Shown here piece by piece: positions 39,054 to 48,300 of a DNA stretch of 64,000 nucleotides. Position numbers and translations under genes: made by a program. The notes below the pieces were generated by a model. It saw nothing but the letters and a program-made list of their open reading frames with translations, was not told where the DNA came from and ran no database searches. The DNA comes from Verrucomicrobiia bacterium (GTDB lineage: Bacteria > Verrucomicrobiota > Verrucomicrobiia > Verrucomicrobiales > Akkermansiaceae): assembly GCA_030432565.1 (NCBI GenBank), contig JAUIGV010000007.1, forward strand, positions 62,001 through 126,000, given 5' to 3'. Each line of letters opens with the position of its first letter. Position 1 is the first letter of the stretch.

Positions 39054-40705
39054 GCTCCATTCTTCCAGCCTGGGCCAATGAGGTTGTCGCCCGATACGAA
39101 AGCGGTTCGGCGGGTTGCTTCGTTCTTCATGGAAACGTCGACGATCGCTTTTACCTGCCGGGCAAAAATTCGTCGCTGGGAAACTTAAGCGAATTTCTCA
39201 GCGATGTTCTCCTTCCCAGATTCGATGTCGTTTTGACCTACGACCTCGGAGGCGGAGTCGAAGTCGAGCGGGGCAAGGAAGTTTTTTCCACCTGGCCAAG
39301 TCTTAAGAACGAAGTCCAACTCCCGACCCAACCTCTCAAAGCGTCCCGATTCCTGGGGCGCTACCTCACTTACGTGAGAAACCTTAGGCACGTTGGGGCC
39401 AAGGCTCCCAAGGTTGCGATCATTCTCAAAGGCGCACATCTGATGTGCCCGAGCCTTCCCAACGCGCTCAACTACGACCTTCACGCTCTGGCCAGTGTTT
39501 GGCAGTCATGGGCATCGGAAGCAAATCTCGCGAGCCACGGACAAGCCGTATTTCTTCTCTCGGAGAATCTTACCGGGCTTCATCCCCTTGTCGCCAATCA
39601 CCCGTCGGTCGCCGACATTGAAGTCCCTCTCCCTTCCACCGAAGAACTCACAGGTGTGATGGAGACTCTTGCTCCCACTTGCGCGAAGGCCGTATCAAGT
39701 ATCACCGGTCGCCTCCCATGGGCTGCGGCCCGACTGCGAGGCGCAACCGGCAGCGCCGTCGAGGACCTTCTCCTTCGTCGCCACTACGATGACAAACCGC
39801 TTGTTGAAGACGACTTCAGCGCCCTCAAAAAGCAATTGGTCGAACGAGATTGTGCCGGGCTTATCGAGTTCGTCGAGCCTGATCGCTCGCTCGACGGAGT
39901 CATCGGCCTCGATACTGCCAAAGAATGGCTCAAGCTCGACCTCGACCTTTGGCGTCGCGACGAACTGGAAGCCATGCCTATGGGCTACCTCTTCTGCGGT
40001 CCGGTGGGCACCGGCAAAACCTACCTCGCCGAATGTCTCGCCGGAGAAGCCGGAGTTCCCGTAGTCACTCTGAAAAACTTCCGTGACCGTTGGGTGGGCT
40101 CCACCGAGGCCAACCTCGAGAAAATATTCTCCCTCCTTCATGCTCTGGGTCGCTGCATGGTCTTCATCGACGAAGCCGACCAAGCCCTTGGGAAAAGAGC
40201 GGCAGGCTCCGGAGACTCCGGAGTCTCCAGCCGAGTCTACTCCATGATTGCCAAGGAGATGTCGAATCCCCGCAATCGCGGCAAACTGGTCTGGATCCTC
40301 GCTTCAAGCCGTCCCGACCTCATCGAAGTGGACCTCAAACGCCCCGGCCGAATTGATGTGAAGATCCCCATCTTCCCCGCGACCGAACCTTCGGAAGCTC
40401 TCCTTCTCCTTCGGGCCCTCAGCGGCAAGCGTGGTCTCAAACTCCATGATGAGGAGTGGGAGAAGCTCACCCCGCTTTTGCCAGAACTCCTGACTCCCGG
40501 TGGCGCGGAAGCGCTCGCGGTTAAGGCAATCCGGCTGGTCAAAACCAAGACCCACGAGCCCTTTGATGCGATGGAGCACATCCTTTCCAGCAGCCTTCCT
40601 CCGGTGCCATTCGAGACGCTGAAAGCTCAAATGCGCCTCGCAGTCAAAGAAGCAACCGAAAGTGAATTCGTTCCGCCGACAGTTCTCGATATTCTTGAAG
40701 GGTGA
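39050..40705 (+). CDS. Classical AAA ATPase (Vps4/FtsH-like AAA core) with unique N-terminal domain
   Basis: 551 residues. Residues 1-~270 form an N-terminal region with a degraded P-loop-like fold (SAGCFVLHGNVDDRFYLP, VAIILKGAHLMCP) that lacks a Walker A Lys. Residues ~280-550 are an AAA domain: CGPVGTGKT with K323, VVTLKNFRDRWVGSTEANLEKIF (pore-loop region and the linker helix of classical AAA proteins), MVFIDEAD with D374/E375, the SRH-type ILASSRPDLIEVDLKRPGRID, and a small helical lid. The start overlaps the 54-aa gene and the stop overlaps rlmH (GTGA). Given the PspA neighbour, I infer a remodelling ATPase acting on PspA-type filaments, as Vps4 does for ESCRT-III. It is not a PspF-type sigma-54 activator: no GAFTGA is seen. 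Confidence 0.85.
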   Translation: MSSILPAWANEVVARYESGSAGCFVLHGNVDDRFYLPGKNSSLGNLSEFLSDVLLPRFDVVLTYDLGGGVEVERGKEVFSTWPSLKNEVQLPTQPLKASRFLGRYLTYVRNLRHVGAKAPKVAIILKGAHLMCPSLPNALNYDLHALASVWQSWASEANLASHGQAVFLLSENLTGLHPLVANHPSVADIEVPLPSTEELTGVMETLAPTCAKAVSSITGRLPWAAARLRGATGSAVEDLLLRRHYDDKPLVEDDFSALKKQLVERDCAGLIEFVEPDRSLDGVIGLDTAKEWLKLDLDLWRRDELEAMPMGYLFCGPVGTGKTYLAECLAGEAGVPVVTLKNFRDRWVGSTEANLEKIFSLLHALGRCMVFIDEADQALGKRAAGSGDSGVSSRVYSMIAKEMSNPRNRGKLVWILASSRPDLIEVDLKRPGRIDVKIPIFPATEPSEALLLLRALSGKRGLKLHDEEWEKLTPLLPELLTPGGAEALAVKAIRLVKTKTHEPFDAMEHILSSSLPPVPFETLKAQMRLAVKEATESEFVPPTVLDILEG

Positions 40706-41142
40706 ACTGGAAAATCTTCGCGGCAGGCAAACCCGCTTTGGCTTACGCCAAAAGTGGGATTGAGGAATATCTCAAACGGCTCAAACGAGGAGCCAACGTT
40801 GAACTTGTTTATCTTAAAGCCGGTGACTCGGAGTCTGTCTCGCGCGACCTTCTCGCCCGTTCGGAAGGTACCTTCCGGATCGCCCTCGATGAACGCGGGC
40901 GCGACTGGACCACTTCCAGCCTCGTCGAGAAGATCAACGACTGGGAAATGGATCCCGGCATCAAGACCATCTCCCTGCTCATTGGAGCCTCCGACGGGCA
41001 CACCAAGGAGTTACGAAGCAAGTCCAATGCTGTCTGGGCTCTGTCCCCGCTGACTCTTCAACACGAACTCGCGCTGGTCGTTTTACTCGAGCAAATCTAC
41101 CGCGCCTACTCCATCAAACGCGGCGAACCCTACCATCGATAG
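40702..41142 (+). CDS. rlmH: 23S rRNA (pseudouridine1915-N3)-methyltransferase RlmH
   Basis: 146 residues from GTG 40702, which overlaps the AAA stop by GTGA. The SPOUT fold is indicated by FAAGKPALAYAKSGIEEYLKRL at the start, FRIALDERGRDW, the SAM-knot LLIGASDGHTKEL, and the conserved tail HELALVVLLEQIYRAYSI..GEPYHR. It methylates pseudouridine 1915 in helix 69 of 23S rRNA. The translational coupling to the PspA/AAA run is probably positional rather than functional. Confidence 0.95.
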   Translation: MNWKIFAAGKPALAYAKSGIEEYLKRLKRGANVELVYLKAGDSESVSRDLLARSEGTFRIALDERGRDWTTSSLVEKINDWEMDPGIKTISLLIGASDGHTKELRSKSNAVWALSPLTLQHELALVVLLEQIYRAYSIKRGEPYHR

Positions 41143-41152
41143 CTTTCATCGA

Positions 41153-41956
41153 CTACCAAGCGACAGGGTCGAGCCCATAGTAATTCTTCAATTGAAGATA
41201 CAATCTGGGATACTCTTGGTTAAGCTGCTTGGCTTTTTCAAAAAAAGTCTCGGTCGCGACAGCGAAGAACTCTGCGGGATTCGTCGCACCATAGGGGTCC
41301 ATCACCGTTTTTCGGCCGGCATCGAGATCCTTGCAAAAGTCTTCAAAAGCATCCGAGAAGGCATGAGCCCAATTGCCCACCGCAGCGCGGTTCTCCAACT
41401 CGGGCAAACCATCGGCGTGGCGATTCTCCTGATCAAGCTGGTGGGCAAATTCATGAATGACGACGTTGTGGCCGTCTCGCTCGTCCTCCCCTCCCCGTTG
41501 CACGCTTCGCCAGGAAAGAATGACCGAACCCGATCCCCAACTCTCGCCAAGACGCACCGTCTCATCATGCTCTTCCCGTCCTCCCTTGAAGGCATCAGGA
41601 TAGATCAAAACCGTTCTCAACTTTGAGAAAAGCCGGTGATCCCGCCCGACCAAAAGAAGCGCCGCCTGCGCCATCACCACCACTTTCATCTCGCGACTCA
41701 CTTCCGAAAGACCTCCACAAGCTTCAAAATTCTTTTCGGCGATGAGAACCTGCACGATCGGCTCCAACCGGGTTTGAACGTCTTTGGGGATTTTTTCATA
41801 GAGTCCGAAATGATTCTTAAGGAATCCACGATCTTCGTTGCTCAAAGGACCGGCCTCCAAAAGCGCTTTTTGCCGCCGACGCTTCTGACAACCGAAAGCC
41901 CAAATAGCGATTGCGATAACCGCCGCAAGCCAAAGCAACCACAGAAAACCATTCAT
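41153..41956 (-). CDS. mtfA: Zinc metallopeptidase of the MtfA (M90) family
   Basis: 267 residues with an N-terminal membrane segment (3-22). The zinc site is VVIHEFAHQLD (H168, E169, H172), with a downstream Glu in NPAEFFAVATETFFE as the likely third ligand region. In E. coli MtfA is a cytosolic peptidase that also controls the glucose PTS regulator Mlc. The membrane-anchored form seen here is common outside enterobacteria. It is convergent with rlmH (10-base gap) and downstream of the ribosomal operon terminator, so it must have its own promoter in the ~40 bases upstream. Confidence 0.85.
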   Translation of the reverse strand: MNGFLWLLWLAAVIAIAIWAFGCQKRRRQKALLEAGPLSNEDRGFLKNHFGLYEKIPKDVQTRLEPIVQVLIAEKNFEACGGLSEVSREMKVVVMAQAALLLVGRDHRLFSKLRTVLIYPDAFKGGREEHDETVRLGESWGSGSVILSWRSVQRGGEDERDGHNVVIHEFAHQLDQENRHADGLPELENRAAVGNWAHAFSDAFEDFCKDLDAGRKTVMDPYGATNPAEFFAVATETFFEKAKQLNQEYPRLYLQLKNYYGLDPVAW

Positions 41957-42000
41957 GAGCTGAACCTAGCCCATCTCCTTTCGAAACAAGAACGGAATTT

Positions 42001-42031
42001 CGGAGTGCGGAAGCTTTGCTTCCGCACTCCG
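42001..42031 (-). terminator. Second strong hairpin 3' of rpsD
   Basis: A perfect 13-bp inverted repeat (arms 42001-42013 and 42019-42031, loop ctttg; three further ttt/aaa pairs). On the minus strand it is not followed by a long T run, so it may act as a back-up or transcript-stabilising hairpin rather than a full terminator. It lies between the rpsD terminator and the mtfA start. Confidence 0.55.
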
Positions 42032-42072
42032 AAAAGAAAAAAGCTCCATCCCGTCGAGACGGGATGGAGCTT
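42031..42072 (-). terminator. Rho-independent terminator of the rpsM-rpsK-rpsD operon
   Basis: A perfect 14-bp stem (arms 42041-42054 and 42059-42072, tetraloop) is followed on the minus strand by ttttcttttc (complement of 42031-42040). It sits 19 bases after the rpsD stop, which implies the operon ends here and does not continue into rpoA. Confidence 0.85.
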
Positions 42073-42090
42073 GAAAAAGGACGATGAACC

Positions 42091-42702
42091 TTAACGAGAG
42101 TAAAGTTCGACGATAAGCTGGAGGTTGACCGGTGGGTCGACATCTTCCTTCTCAGGGAGACGGGCCACAGTTCCTTCCATCTTTTCGCGGTCGAGAGTCA
42201 ACCAGTCCTGGAGAGGGACCGACTGGGTCAGGTCGAGCATGCGAAGTCCAAGCTGCTGTGAGGAAGCCCGCTCACCAATCTTGATGACGTCTCCTGCCTT
42301 CACCTGGTAGGACGGGATGTCGAGCTTCTTGCCATTCACAGTCACGTGACCGTGGTTGACGAGCTGACGAGCCGCGTTCCGGGAATTTCCGAAACCAAGG
42401 CGATAGCAAACGTTGTCGAGACGGGTTTCGAGGAGCAGCAACATGATGTCACCGGTAATTCCACGACGGCGCCCAGCTTCTGCGAAGTATCCACGGAACT
42501 GCTTCTCAAGGACACCATAGATGAACTTAAGCTTTTGCTTCTCGCCGAGGGCGATGGCGTAATCGGACTTCTTACGACGTCCGGAGCGAAGCCCGTGGGG
42601 ACCTGGAGGGTAGTTGCGACGCTCGAGTGCTTTGGAAGGCCCGAAAAGAGGGACTCCGAAGCGACGATTCACTTTATCTTTTGGGCCGGTATAACGTGCC
42701 AT
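42091..42702 (-). CDS. rpsD: 30S ribosomal protein S4
   Basis: 203 residues, normal length. It begins with ARYTGPKDKVNRRFG, followed by the S4-specific region and an S4 RNA-binding domain (LETRLDNVCYRLGF, RQLVNHGHVTVNGKKLDIPSY). No zinc-binding Cys set is seen at the N terminus (C- type). S4 nucleates 30S assembly and, in many bacteria, represses its own operon by binding the leader mRNA. It is the last gene of the operon, 35 bases after rpsK, with a purine-rich agaaaga ahead of its ATG. Confidence 0.98.
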   Translation of the reverse strand: MARYTGPKDKVNRRFGVPLFGPSKALERRNYPPGPHGLRSGRRKKSDYAIALGEKQKLKFIYGVLEKQFRGYFAEAGRRRGITGDIMLLLLETRLDNVCYRLGFGNSRNAARQLVNHGHVTVNGKKLDIPSYQVKAGDVIKIGERASSQQLGLRMLDLTQSVPLQDWLTLDREKMEGTVARLPEKEDVDPPVNLQLIVELYSR

Positions 42703-42737
42703 TGATCTGTCTTTCTAAAAATTAGGGTTGAGAAGAA

Positions 42738-43364
42738 TTACACGCGACGAGCCTTCTTGGGGCGGCATCCGTTGTGAGGAATCGGAGTGACATCAAGGAT
42801 GCCATTGATTTCCACACCGAGACCTTGCACGGCACGAACAGCAGACTCACGTCCGGCGCCCGGTCCTTTCACGCGAACCAAGACCTCTTTAAGGCCGTGG
42901 GACATCGCCTGGCGGCAAGCATCCTGGGAAACAACCTGGGCGGCATAAGCGGTGCTCTTACGAGAACCCTTGAAGCCCATCTTACCAGATGAAGACCATC
43001 CGATGGTGTTTCCGCGCTCGTCGGTGACGGTGACGGTGGTGTTGTTGAAGGTCGCAGTGACATGAACGATCCCCTTGGTCACATTCTTGCTCTTCTTCGA
43101 CTTGTGGATCTTGACCTTGTCAGGATCCTCTTCTCCAAGAAGCTCCGCGAAAATGTCGCGCTTCTTCTCTTCCTTCGGTGCCGGGGCATCTTCGCCTTCG
43201 GCTGTGCTTTCACCCTCAACAGGAGCGTCACCTTCCGCCGGAGCGTCGGTGGCTTCTGGAGCTGCTTCTTCAGCAGCCGCCTCAGGGGCTGGAGTTTCCG
43301 CAGGAGTCACTGCATCTGCAGCGACGACCTCGGTCTCCTCATTTTTGTTTTCTTCTTCAGCCAT
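42738..43364 (-). CDS. rpsK: 30S ribosomal protein S11 with ~80-residue acidic N-terminal extension
   Basis: 208 residues against the usual ~125-130. Residues ~90-208 are ordinary S11 ([64 protein letters not shown]). Residues 1-~80 are a low-complexity Glu/Ala/Pro-rich stretch followed by a short basic hinge ([10 protein letters not shown]). The frame has no better internal start: ATG at 43364 is the only plausible one, and the extension keeps the codon style of the operon. The acidic tail would project from the 30S platform. Confidence 0.96.
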   Translation of the reverse strand: MAEEENKNEETEVVAADAVTPAETPAPEAAAEEAAPEATDAPAEGDAPVEGESTAEGEDAPAPKEEKKRDIFAELLGEEDPDKVKIHKSKKSKNVTKGIVHVTATFNNTTVTVTDERGNTIGWSSSGKMGFKGSRKSTAYAAQVVSQDACRQAMSHGLKEVLVRVKGPGAGRESAVRAVQGLGVEINGILDVTPIPHNGCRPKKARRV

Positions 43365-43406
43365 GTTTATGGAATGGAAAGTCGTTTCAGAGCCTCAGTC
43401 GAGGTC

Positions 43407-43775
43407 TTACTTGGCAACACCAACCGTCCTGCGCTTACCTTTGCGGGTCCGGGAGTTGGTGCGGGTGCGCTGACCACGGACAGGAAGTCCACGCTTGTGG
43501 CGAATGCCGCGGTAGCAGTTGATAGAGGAAAGGCGCTTCATTTGGGCCTGCTTCTCGCGGCGAAGATCACCCTCAATCAGGATGTTCTCGTTCTGGATCA
43601 CCGTCGCAATTTTCACAAGCTGCTCTTCGCTGAGCTCGCCGGTGCGAATGTCAGGGCTGACGCCTGCGTGATCGAGAATCTTCGAAGCAGTGGAAGGTCC
43701 AATGCCAAAGATGTAGGGAAGAGAGGCTTCAATACGCTTCTCATTGGGGATGTCTGTGCCGAAGAGTCGTGCCAT
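43407..43775 (-). CDS. rpsM: 30S ribosomal protein S13
   Basis: 122 residues, full length. The landmarks are RLFGTDIPNEKRIEASLPYIFGIGPSTA at the start, SEEQLVKIATVI, INCYRGIRHKRGLPVRGQRTRTNSRTRKG and a Lys/Arg-rich tail. It contacts the 30S head and the P-site tRNA. It is the first gene of a three-gene operon (rpsM-rpsK-rpsD) and lies behind a strong leader hairpin. No Shine-Dalgarno-like sequence precedes the ATG. Confidence 0.98.
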   Translation of the reverse strand: MARLFGTDIPNEKRIEASLPYIFGIGPSTASKILDHAGVSPDIRTGELSEEQLVKIATVIQNENILIEGDLRREKQAQMKRLSSINCYRGIRHKRGLPVRGQRTRTNSRTRKGKRRTVGVAK

Positions 43776-43796
43776 GATCGTAAATGTTCAGAAATA

Positions 43797-43827
43797 CCCG
43801 CGAAAGTGCCTGCTGCACTATCGCGGG
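43797..43827 (-). promoter_or_regulatory. Leader hairpin upstream of rpsM, possible S4 autoregulatory element
   Basis: In mRNA sense, arms cccgcga and tcgcggg (7 bp) enclose a U-U mismatch and a second 5-bp stem agtgc/gcact with loop agcag. It ends ~20 nt before the rpsM start. The position matches the S4-responsive leader of alpha operons, and no T run follows, so a terminator is less likely. A weak promoter-like TTGCCA...TACAGA lies just upstream. Confidence 0.5.
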
Positions 43828-43945
43828 GACGGGTTCTGTATCAAAGATCACCCCGCTGGCAAGAGGAATTCAGCAATTTTCTTGGATTTGGACGATTTAA
43901 TTAAGATCTCCTAAGAATCACTATTTCACGAATATGCAGTTGAAA

Positions 43946-45385
43946 TCAGGCAAGGATCCCTTTGACCGGTTCCCCATGCACATCCGTCAGTCTAAACTGC
44001 CTTCCTTGATAGCGAAACGTGAGCCGCTCATGATCAATGCCCAAAAGATGCAGAATCGTCGCATTGAAGTCGTGCACGTGGACCGGGTCCTTCGCGATCC
44101 CGTAGCCAAGCTCATCGGTTTCGCCATAAACATGTCCCCGCTTGGTTCCCCCGCCTGCCATCCAAACCGTATAAGCCTCCTTGTGGTGATCCCGGCCCGC
44201 CTTCGAGAGCTTCGAACCATCGCCGGTGGCCCCTTGTGCCATCGGAGTGCGCCCGAACTCGGCATTCCACACAACGAGGGTATCTTCCAACAAGCCGCGC
44301 TCTTTTAAATCCTTGAGTAGAGCAGCAATAGGCTGATCGACCTGCCGGGCCTTCTTCGGGAGACTATTGAAAACGCCGCCATGATGATCCCACCCTTGAT
44401 CAAAGAGCTGCACAAATCGCACTCCGCGCTCAACCAGTCGACGTGCCAGCAAACAATTGTTCGCGAAACTGCTCTCGCCCGGCTTCGTCCCATACATTTC
44501 ATGAATGTGCTGCGGCTCGCTCTTAATATCCATCAATTCAGGAACACTCGTCTGCATTCGATACGCCATCTCATATTGGCTGATTCGAGTGGCAATCTCG
44601 GGATCACCCACATCATCGAGAGCCACCTGGTTGAGGTCCTTCACCGCGTCCACCACTAATTTGCGCTCAGTATGAGACACCCCGTCCGGATTCGATAAAA
44701 AGAGAACCGGATCCCCCTTCGACCGAAATTCCACGCCTTGATGAATTGTCGGCAGGAAGCCACTCCCAAAGGCACTATTCCCCGCCCCCAGGACCTGTCC
44801 CGTGATCAGGACGACAAAACCCGGCAAATTTTGGTTCTCACTTCCCAGTCCATAACTGGCCCACGACCCAATACTCGGCCGCCCGAATCTTTCGAAGCCC
44901 GTCAACGCAAACATCTGCGCAGGGGCATGATTAAACTGCTCCGTGTGCAGGGTTTTGATGAAACACATCTCATCCGCCATCCTCTGCAAATTTGGCAAAA
45001 GGTTCGAAATTTCAGTCCCTGACTGACCACACCTCTTGAAAGCAAAGCGATCATCCTTCGGGGTGCCCAGCAAATTGGGCTGCTCGCGAATGAAGGCGAG
45101 TTGATTGAGATCAAAAAATTCATCCGGACAAAGCTCGCCCGTCCGCTTCTGCAACTCGGGTTTAAAATCAAAAAGGTCGAGATGCGACGGCGCACCAACC
45201 AAGTGAATGTAAATCACCCTCTTTGCCTTCGGCGCATGATGCAGCCCCAGCTTCGCCAAAGGATCGTTGGTCGAAGCTGCCGCATCCTGATTCATTAAGG
45301 AAGCAAGAGCCGCCCCGCCAAAACCGAAGCCACTCTTCTGAAGAAAGGACCGGCGGTTCCGGGTGAGAAATGGATTGTCGTTCAT
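43946..45385 (-). CDS. DUF1501 secreted protein (sulfatase-like alkaline phosphatase fold, Tat signal)
   Basis: 479 residues. The N terminus has a twin-arginine signal ([10 protein letters not shown], then a hydrophobic AALASLM). The body matches DUF1501: [46 protein letters not shown]-type region, [16 protein letters not shown], and [16 protein letters not shown] near residue 365, ending with a short [18 protein letters not shown] motif. The fold is related to alkaline phosphatase and sulfatases, but the nucleophile Cys/Ser is absent and the function is unknown. It starts 3 bases after the PSCyt1 gene stop, the standard PVC gene pair. Confidence 0.92.
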   Translation of the reverse strand: MNDNPFLTRNRRSFLQKSGFGFGGAALASLMNQDAAASTNDPLAKLGLHHAPKAKRVIYIHLVGAPSHLDLFDFKPELQKRTGELCPDEFFDLNQLAFIREQPNLLGTPKDDRFAFKRCGQSGTEISNLLPNLQRMADEMCFIKTLHTEQFNHAPAQMFALTGFERFGRPSIGSWASYGLGSENQNLPGFVVLITGQVLGAGNSAFGSGFLPTIHQGVEFRSKGDPVLFLSNPDGVSHTERKLVVDAVKDLNQVALDDVGDPEIATRISQYEMAYRMQTSVPELMDIKSEPQHIHEMYGTKPGESSFANNCLLARRLVERGVRFVQLFDQGWDHHGGVFNSLPKKARQVDQPIAALLKDLKERGLLEDTLVVWNAEFGRTPMAQGATGDGSKLSKAGRDHHKEAYTVWMAGGGTKRGHVYGETDELGYGIAKDPVHVHDFNATILHLLGIDHERLTFRYQGRQFRLTDVHGEPVKGILA

Positions 45386-45388
45386 CTG

Positions 45389-48300
45389 TTAGTTTCGAGT
45401 CAGAGCCTCATCAAGATTGAGCAAGGCATTTGCCACGTGCAGCCAAGTCGCTAATTCAACCCGGCTTTCATGCCTCGGTTTATAGAAAAATCTCGGGCTA
45501 CCCAGAATCTCCGAAACCTTTTCCGGATGTTCTTTATAAAACGCACTCCGATTCAGGATGAGCTCCTCAAGAATCTTCACTTCCCGCGGCATCGCCCGTC
45601 GTGACAATACCAACTGAAACGCATGGTCAATTCGTTCAGATGGGTCCGCACTCTCGGTCAAAATCCGGTCGGCAAGAGCAAGGGCCATCTCGACGTAAGC
45701 AGGATCATTCAGCATCGTGAGGGCCTGGTTCGGAGTATTTGTGCGAGGTCGTCGCACCGTGCAAGAACTGCGGTCGGGAGCATCAAAATTCACCATACTG
45801 GGATACGGCGCGGCGCGACGATAAACGATGTATATTCCACGGCGCCATCGGTTCTCATCCTTCTGCTCTTGCCATTTCGGCTCGTTGCGCCCGGTCTGCC
45901 TCCACAAGCCACCCGGCTGATAGGGCATGATGGGTTTTCCGTGCATCTTGGTCGAAAGCAATCCCGAGATCGTCAGGGCATTGTCGCGAAGTCGTTCCGC
46001 ATCCATCCGGAATCGAGGAGCTCTCGCGTGGAGAAGATTGCGCGGATCTTTCTCCAGCAAATCCGGAATCACCCGCGAAGACTGTTGATACCCTTGAGAC
46101 ATCACAATGGTTTTCAACACGTGCTTCATATTCCAGCCGGACTCCATCAACTCGACCGCAAGCCAGTCCAACAATTCAGGATGAGTGGGCGGATCGGATT
46201 GGGTTCCAAAATCTTCGAGCGTCGCCACGATCCCGCGCCCAAATAGCTCGGCCCACCAGCGATTCACCGCGACTCTTGCGGTCAGCGGGTTGTCCCTGCG
46301 AACAAGCCAGTTTGCCAGGTCAAGACGATTGGAGGGATTTTCCAACTTCGGAAGCCGCTCCGGAGTCGCAGGAAAAACCTCCACATCAGGCGCTAGAAAA
46401 TTACCCCGTTTCAAAATCCGGGTTTCGCGGGGCTCATCCAACTCGACCATTACGAGCGTCTGATCGGGCTTGAGACTGGCCTTTTCCTTCTTGAGCCGGG
46501 CCAGCTGCGCTTCCAGTTTCGCAAACCTGCCATCCGACTTCAGAAATTCAGTCCTCAGCTGGTCAAGCTCCTCCGCATTCCTCTTTTCTTCCGCCTTTTT
46601 CAAAATACTCACGATTCCAGGCGGTAAGCCAACCACTCCGGAGGGATCAAAAATTGCCGATAGTCTCAAGTTCCCAATCACTCTTCCCTGGCCAAAGTTC
46701 TGCTCCAGCCGGATCACCAAACTTGCTCCGAGCGCATTCACAAGCGGACGGTCCAGTTGAAATGTCGCAAAATGCGGTTCACCAAACTGCGGACTAATCG
46801 CCCACCCCGTCTTCGCCTTTCCGTCAAGTGCTCCAGATACCTCCCAGTCCTTCTGCGAAAAGTCCGCCCTGGCATTTCGGAGTTTTAGCGAACGTTCCTT
46901 CCGATCCTGCTTCACCGCCGCTTTGAATTCATGCAACACAAAATTGGAACGAAGCGCATCTCCCCGCCCCGGCCCGTTGCCCGGCAACTCCGGGTGGGTC
47001 AGAGCTTCCAGTCTCAACCCCGTGATCGTTTCAAGATCAGTCGCAACTTCGACGGTATAAGTGGCCGAATCTGGAACCTTTCCTGTCAGTAAAACCGAGC
47101 CATCCGCCAAGACTCGATGTCCGCCGTCACCCGAGGAGGAAAACGCCTTCACCACCATCGGCTGCCATTCCGGTTGATTCGCCAACGATACCGTCGTCGA
47201 CTCCTGCCAAGCCTTAAACTCAGGACCAGCAATATCCCCCAGCCTCCCAAGTTCCCGACTCAAGGCGGCAATATCTTCATCAAGCTTTCCGGCCGTCGCC
47301 ACCTGCTCAGGAGTCAGCGGTAGATCCAAATACGGTCCGACAAAATCATGTGAGACGTCCTTTTTATTGGAAGGAGGCTGAACCTCAAGGGGCGTGTTAT
47401 TGAAAAACGCAAAAAGCGAATAGTAATCCTTCATTGTAAAAGGATCAAACTTATGATCATGGCACTGTGCACACTCCAGGGTGATCCCCAGCCAAACAGT
47501 CGCCGTGGTATTGACGCGATCAAAAACCTGGTTCACCCGATTGCCCTCGGGACTCACACCTGCTTCCACATTGCAGGTGACCGTCCGATGAAATCCCGTC
47601 GCGATCTTTTGCCTGAGATCGGACTTCGGCAGAAGATCCCCCGCCAGTTGCTCGACCGTGAACTGATCGTAAGGCATGTTGTCGTTAAGAGCATCGATCA
47701 CCCAGTCGCGATAGGCCCACGAAGGTCGAAGTTGATCGGCCTGAAATCCATTCGAGTCTGCATATCGCGCCAGGTCGAGCCAGTGCCGTGCCCATCGTTC
47801 GCCAAAACGTGGCGACGCCAGGAGTCGGTCAACCTCGGTCTCATAATCCCCGGATTCCAAAAATCGCTTCAAATCTTCCGGCGAAGGAGGGAGCCCGATC
47901 AAATCCAACGAAAGCCGTCGCAAAAGGTTTCCCGCCGGGGCCCGTTCCGAGAACCCAAGGCTCTCCGACTCCAGTCTGCGAAGCAAATATGCATCCACCG
48001 GATTATTCACTCTCGAAGCATTCTTCACTTTGGGTATCCGCCCACGAACTGGAGCCACCCAAGCCCAGTGTTCCTCGTACTTCGCCCCGGATGCGATCCA
48101 CTTCTCCAGAAGCTCCTTCTCTTTCCCGGTGAGTGTTCGTTTGGAATCCCGGGGTGGCATCAGCTCATCCGCATCATCGGCATGAATCCGTGTAATCACT
48201 TCGCTCTTGTGCGGCTTCCCCGGCACCACTGCTTCGGCAAACTCCCCGCCTTCAGTGGCACCCTCGAAAGTATCGAGACGCAAGCCCCCTTCACGCGACT

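Noticed and set aside
42001-42072. CRISPR repeats or a transposon end
   Set aside because: The two palindromes differ in sequence and are terminators after rpsD; there is no repeat array or transposase.
43062-43904. A plus-strand frame of 280 codons over the ribosomal genes
   Set aside because: Antisense to rpsK and rpsM, which are certain.
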